From positions 248,001-312,000 of the forward strand of contig NZ_LWAH01000016.1 in NCBI RefSeq assembly GCF_001632285.1: a DNA stretch of 64,000 nucleotides, given 5' to 3'. The stretch is from Moraxella catarrhalis. Lineage in GTDB: Bacteria; Pseudomonadota; Gammaproteobacteria; Pseudomonadales; Moraxellaceae. Below the pieces are notes generated by a model. The model ran no database searches, was not told the origin of the DNA, and worked only from the letters and a program-made list of their open reading frames with translations. Position numbers and translations under genes: made by a program. Shown here one piece after another: positions 62,482 through 64,000 of this stretch. Numbering within the stretch: position 1 is the stretch's first letter; each line of letters begins with the position of its first letter.

Positions 62482-64000
62482 TTATAACAAGATACGACGC
62501 GGATCTGCCAACAATTTTGCAATATGGCGAGTAAAGACCGCAGCATCCGCACCATTGATCACACGGTGATCATAAGACAGTGATAGTGGCAACATGAGCC
62601 GTGGCTCAAATTCTTTGCCATTCCATCTTGGCTGATACGATGCTTCAGATACACCCAAAATACCGACCTGTGGCCAGTTTACAAGTGGCGTAAAGGCTGT
62701 GCCGCCAAGATTGCCTTGACTTGAGATGGTAAAGCTTGCACCTTGTAGGTCTTTGGCGGTCAGTTTTTTATCACGCGCTTTTTTGGCAAGTTCACCAATC
62801 TCAATGGCAATCTGCTTGATACCTTTATCTTGAGCATTCTTGATCACAGGTACAATCAAACCATCATCGGTTGCTACCGCAATACCCATATTTACCGATT
62901 TGCGGATAATAATTTGTGTATTATCATCCGATAAATGGCTATTAAATTTCGGCGTTTGGGTAAGTGCATATGCCACCGCCTTAACAATAAATGCCAAAAT
63001 AGTCAGACCAATGCCCTCTGCCTTAAACTCACCCTTAAGCTCATTACGCAAGCTTTCGGTATCTGTGATATCAGCAAGATCAAACTGCGTCACCTGTGGT
63101 AGATAGGTATTGTAGTTTAGCTGCGGAATAGAGACTTTTTGTAGACGAGTGAGATCTTGGATTTCAAGCTCGCCCCAAATCTCTTTATTGCTCATATCTG
63201 GTAAGCTTGGCAAACCAGAACGCACCTCGGTCGTGCCAGATTTTGCTTGACTGGTAGAACCGCTGATGACTGATTTGACATAGCCAAATAAGTCTTCTTT
63301 TAAGATTCGCCCGTGAGCTGCTGTACCTGTCACAGCACTGATGTCCACACCAAGCTCACGCGCAAGTTTACGCACCGCTGGGCCTGCGTAAACATGTCGA
63401 GCTTTTTCGTTTACGACAGCTTCTGGCAGTTTGGTTTGTGGGCTTTGTACAGACTTGTTTTTTGATTCAGATACTGCCGCTTGGTTAGCTTTGGTATCTT
63501 CTTCTTTGGTTTTTTCGGCTGGTTGCTCTTTATTTGATGATTTTTTGGCTGAAATGCCCTTGCTCTTAATCGTAATAAACGCTTGACCATTTGAGACACT
63601 ATCGCCTGCTTTGATTAAGATTTCTTCGATCACGCCATCAACTGGTGCAGGTACTTCAACCGAGGCTTTGTCAGACTCAACCAAAATCAATGGTTGATCC
63701 TTGGTAATTTCATCACCAACTGCCACCATAATATCAGCAACTTCGGCACTATCTACGCCAAGGTCTGGTAAATGATGCGTTTGACTACCAGCTGATTCAT
63801 TTAAGTCAGGCTGATCGTCTGTTTGCTCATCATCACCGATAGATATATCATCTTCATCTTTAGCCGATTGTTTTGTTTGAGGTTCATCGTCGGATTTTGA
63901 GTCAGTTTTTTGAGCATCGCCACTTTGATCACTGTCAAGAGTGAACAACAAATCTCCTTCGGAGATGTGATCACCGACCGAGATATGAATTTCTTTGATA
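62482..64000 (-). CDS. aceF: Pyruvate dehydrogenase E2 (dihydrolipoamide acetyltransferase), 5' end outside window
   Basis: About 506 residues are visible; the start lies beyond the right edge. E2 transfers acetyl groups from lipoyl-lysine to CoA and forms the core of the complex. The first visible part (IKEIHISVGDHISEGDLLFT) is the back half of one lipoyl domain; an acidic linker of about 50 residues (Asp/Glu/Gln/Ser) follows; a second lipoyl domain has its lysine in VESDKASVEVPAP. Then come a linker, the E1/E3-binding domain (YAGPAVRKLARELGVDISAV) and the catalytic domain ending with YDHRVINGADAAVFTRHIAK (His/Asp active site). The terminator follows. Confidence 0.94.
   Translation of the reverse strand, partial: IKEIHISVGDHISEGDLLFTLDSDQSGDAQKTDSKSDDEPQTKQSAKDEDDISIGDDEQTDDQPDLNESAGSQTHHLPDLGVDSAEVADIMVAVGDEITKDQPLILVESDKASVEVPAPVDGVIEEILIKAGDSVSNGQAFITIKSKGISAKKSSNKEQPAEKTKEEDTKANQAAVSESKNKSVQSPQTKLPEAVVNEKARHVYAGPAVRKLARELGVDISAVTGTAAHGRILKEDLFGYVKSVISGSTSQAKSGTTEVRSGLPSLPDMSNKEIWGELEIQDLTRLQKVSIPQLNYNTYLPQVTQFDLADITDTESLRNELKGEFKAEGIGLTILAFIVKAVAYALTQTPKFNSHLSDDNTQIIIRKSVNMGIAVATDDGLIVPVIKNAQDKGIKQIAIEIGELAKKARDKKLTAKDLQGASFTISSQGNLGGTAFTPLVNWPQVGILGVSEASYQPRWNGKEFEPRLMLPLSLSYDHRVINGADAAVFTRHIAKLLADPRRILL

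Noticed and set aside
1..64000. Insertion sequences, rRNA genes, plasmid origins
   Set aside because: No transposase frame with flanking terminal repeats, no rRNA and no origin-like repeat cluster was found on reading the window.

Overview
The window looks like chromosome from Moraxella catarrhalis or a very close relative. The coding is AT-rich and typical of Moraxellaceae. The best single marker is hfq, which encodes a 210-residue protein with a Gly/Gln/Arg-rich repeat tail; as far as I recall this is the hallmark of M. catarrhalis Hfq. No database search was possible, so every name rests on motifs, length, gene order and family knowledge.

Positions 1 to about 12,280 are a decayed tailed-phage prophage. 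Its late genes lie on the minus strand and read from right to left: portal (C-terminal fragment only), Mu F-like minor head protein, scaffold, major capsid protein, small head-tail joining proteins, tail terminator, a Tad2-like (DUF2829) protein, tail tube, and a tail assembly chaperone that appears to use a programmed -1 frameshift. A secreted protein of unknown role and an unfinished gene follow at the left edge. A plus-strand cassette inside this late operon (about 4,059-4,581) has its own near-consensus promoter, a 21-residue hydrophobic peptide gene and a ribbon-helix-helix gene. To the right the lysogeny switch is broken: a cI-type repressor and a cro-type gene have both lost their N-termini and are fused back to back with no operator between them. 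Terminase, the portal N-terminus and presumably the replication genes are missing. An Abi-alpha (DUF4393) gene beside the repressor is intact. The element ends next to a tRNA-Leu(CAA) gene whose 3' end faces it, a plausible attachment site.

From 12.4 kb to the right edge the content is mostly core chromosome. 12.6-31.9 kb: polyphosphate kinase 2, xseA, dusB, recD-recB, a uracil-DNA glycosylase-like gene, uvrB, a lytic transglycosylase lipoprotein, pyrD-cvpA-purF, and ftsY-ogt. 32.0-42.2 kb: a Tat-exported PhoX-type phosphatase, divergent from a predicted Fur-controlled operon of a 37-residue lipoprotein and two M16 peptidase-family proteins, then a DUF1275 membrane protein and putA. 42.2-48.8 kb: the LPS genes kdsD-kdsC-lptC-lptA-lptB, then queD-tsaE-miaA-hfq. 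48.8-64.0 kb: the two-gene carboxynorspermidine pathway, a conserved unknown, nrdB with its ferredoxin yfaE, metZ, a sulfate-binding lipoprotein, recC (about 35 kb from recBD), yghU, and most of aceF running off the right edge.

Most genes are on the minus strand in short operons with overlaps or gaps under 60 bases, often closed by bidirectional hairpin terminators. The accessory biology is concentrated in the prophage. The best candidates for something undescribed are the peptide/ribbon-helix-helix cassette and the Tad2-like protein carrying what looks like a Sec signal peptide.
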